From positions 1 to 5,583 of the forward strand of contig CALAXC010000035.1 in NCBI GenBank assembly GCA_937894775.1: a stretch of DNA of 5,583 nucleotides, in the 5' to 3' direction. This document shows, one piece after another, positions 5,565-5,583 of this stretch. The translations under genes were made by a program, and so were the position numbers. This DNA comes from an uncultured Clostridia bacterium (lineage in GTDB: Bacteria > Bacillota > Clostridia > Oscillospirales > CAG-272). Within the stretch, counting starts at the first letter, position 1. Each line of letters starts with the position of its first letter. Under the pieces are notes generated by a model, which was not told the DNA's origin, did not search any database, and saw nothing but the letters and a program-made list of their open reading frames with translations.

Positions 5565-5583
5565 CCGTGGCGGTTTTGCAAGG

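Larger units (their letters stand above)
5472..5583 (-). promoter_or_regulatory. Leader of the mob operon, candidate oriT/promoter region
   Basis: This AT-rich non-coding stretch lies upstream of mobC and reaches the window edge. It holds two 18-bp direct repeats. It also holds a 6-bp inverted repeat with a 3-nt centre (GAAAAA at 5536-5541, TTTTTC at 5545-5550) and poly-A tracts on the minus strand. A weak minus-strand promoter could be TTGCAA near 5576-5581 with GATAAG 18 nt on. oriT sites of mobilizable elements commonly lie directly upstream of mobC, but I cannot recognise a nic consensus. Role assigned by position. Confidence 0.4.

Noticed and set aside
1..5583. CRISPR array, tRNA, rRNA, IS element
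   Set aside because: I saw no regularly spaced repeats, no tRNA cloverleaf or rRNA segments, and no transposase. The DnaC-like protein is not accompanied by an IstA.

Overview
The window looks like chromosomal DNA of an endospore-forming member of the class Clostridia, plausibly a gut Oscillospiraceae/Lachnospiraceae relative. It is caught at the left edge of an integrated mobile element. The organism call rests on a recognisable N-terminal half of the mother-cell sporulation sigma factor SigK, on strong AGGAGG-type ribosome binding sites, and on relaxase/Rep/DnaC-like proteins typical of Firmicutes mobilizable elements. No taxonomic search was possible.

Layout. Positions 1-123 are host flank: a hairpin terminator for a gene upstream of the window, then the sigK ribosome binding site. 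Positions 124-462 hold the first ~110 residues of pro-SigK. It stops abruptly just after the Glu-Asn codons of sigma region 2, which matches the place where the Bacillus subtilis skin element splits sigK (spoIVCB/spoIIIC). From about 448 onward the DNA is element. The first element genes run rightward: a double-XRE regulator (552-1052) and a small DUF6061-like protein (1075-1320). A strong 16-bp hairpin at 1327-1375 separates them from a leftward operon that fills the rest of the window.

The leftward operon, in transcription order, is: mobC (5471-5073); a MOBP-type relaxase (5101-3479, overlapping mobC by 29 bp); a small Cys-rich protein (3453-3238); a RepA_N-type replication initiator (3207-2500); a DnaC-like AAA+ helicase loader (2503-1652, ATGA overlap with rep); and a 67-aa open frame with no canonical start codon (1583-1380). 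It ends at the 1327-1375 hairpin. Upstream of mobC, an AT-rich 112-bp leader carries two near-identical 18-bp direct repeats and is the natural place to look for oriT or an autoregulatory operator.

How it fits together. MobC and the relaxase would nick and pilot the excised circle during conjugative transfer by a helper element. Rep and the DnaC-like loader would load the replicative helicase on the excised form. The XRE/DUF6061 pair sits next to the junction and reads in the same direction as sigK. The most interesting inference is a sigK-intervening element whose visible cargo is that of an integrative mobilizable element rather than a skin-type prophage. The recombinase and the 3' half of sigK are not in the window and would be expected beyond 5583.
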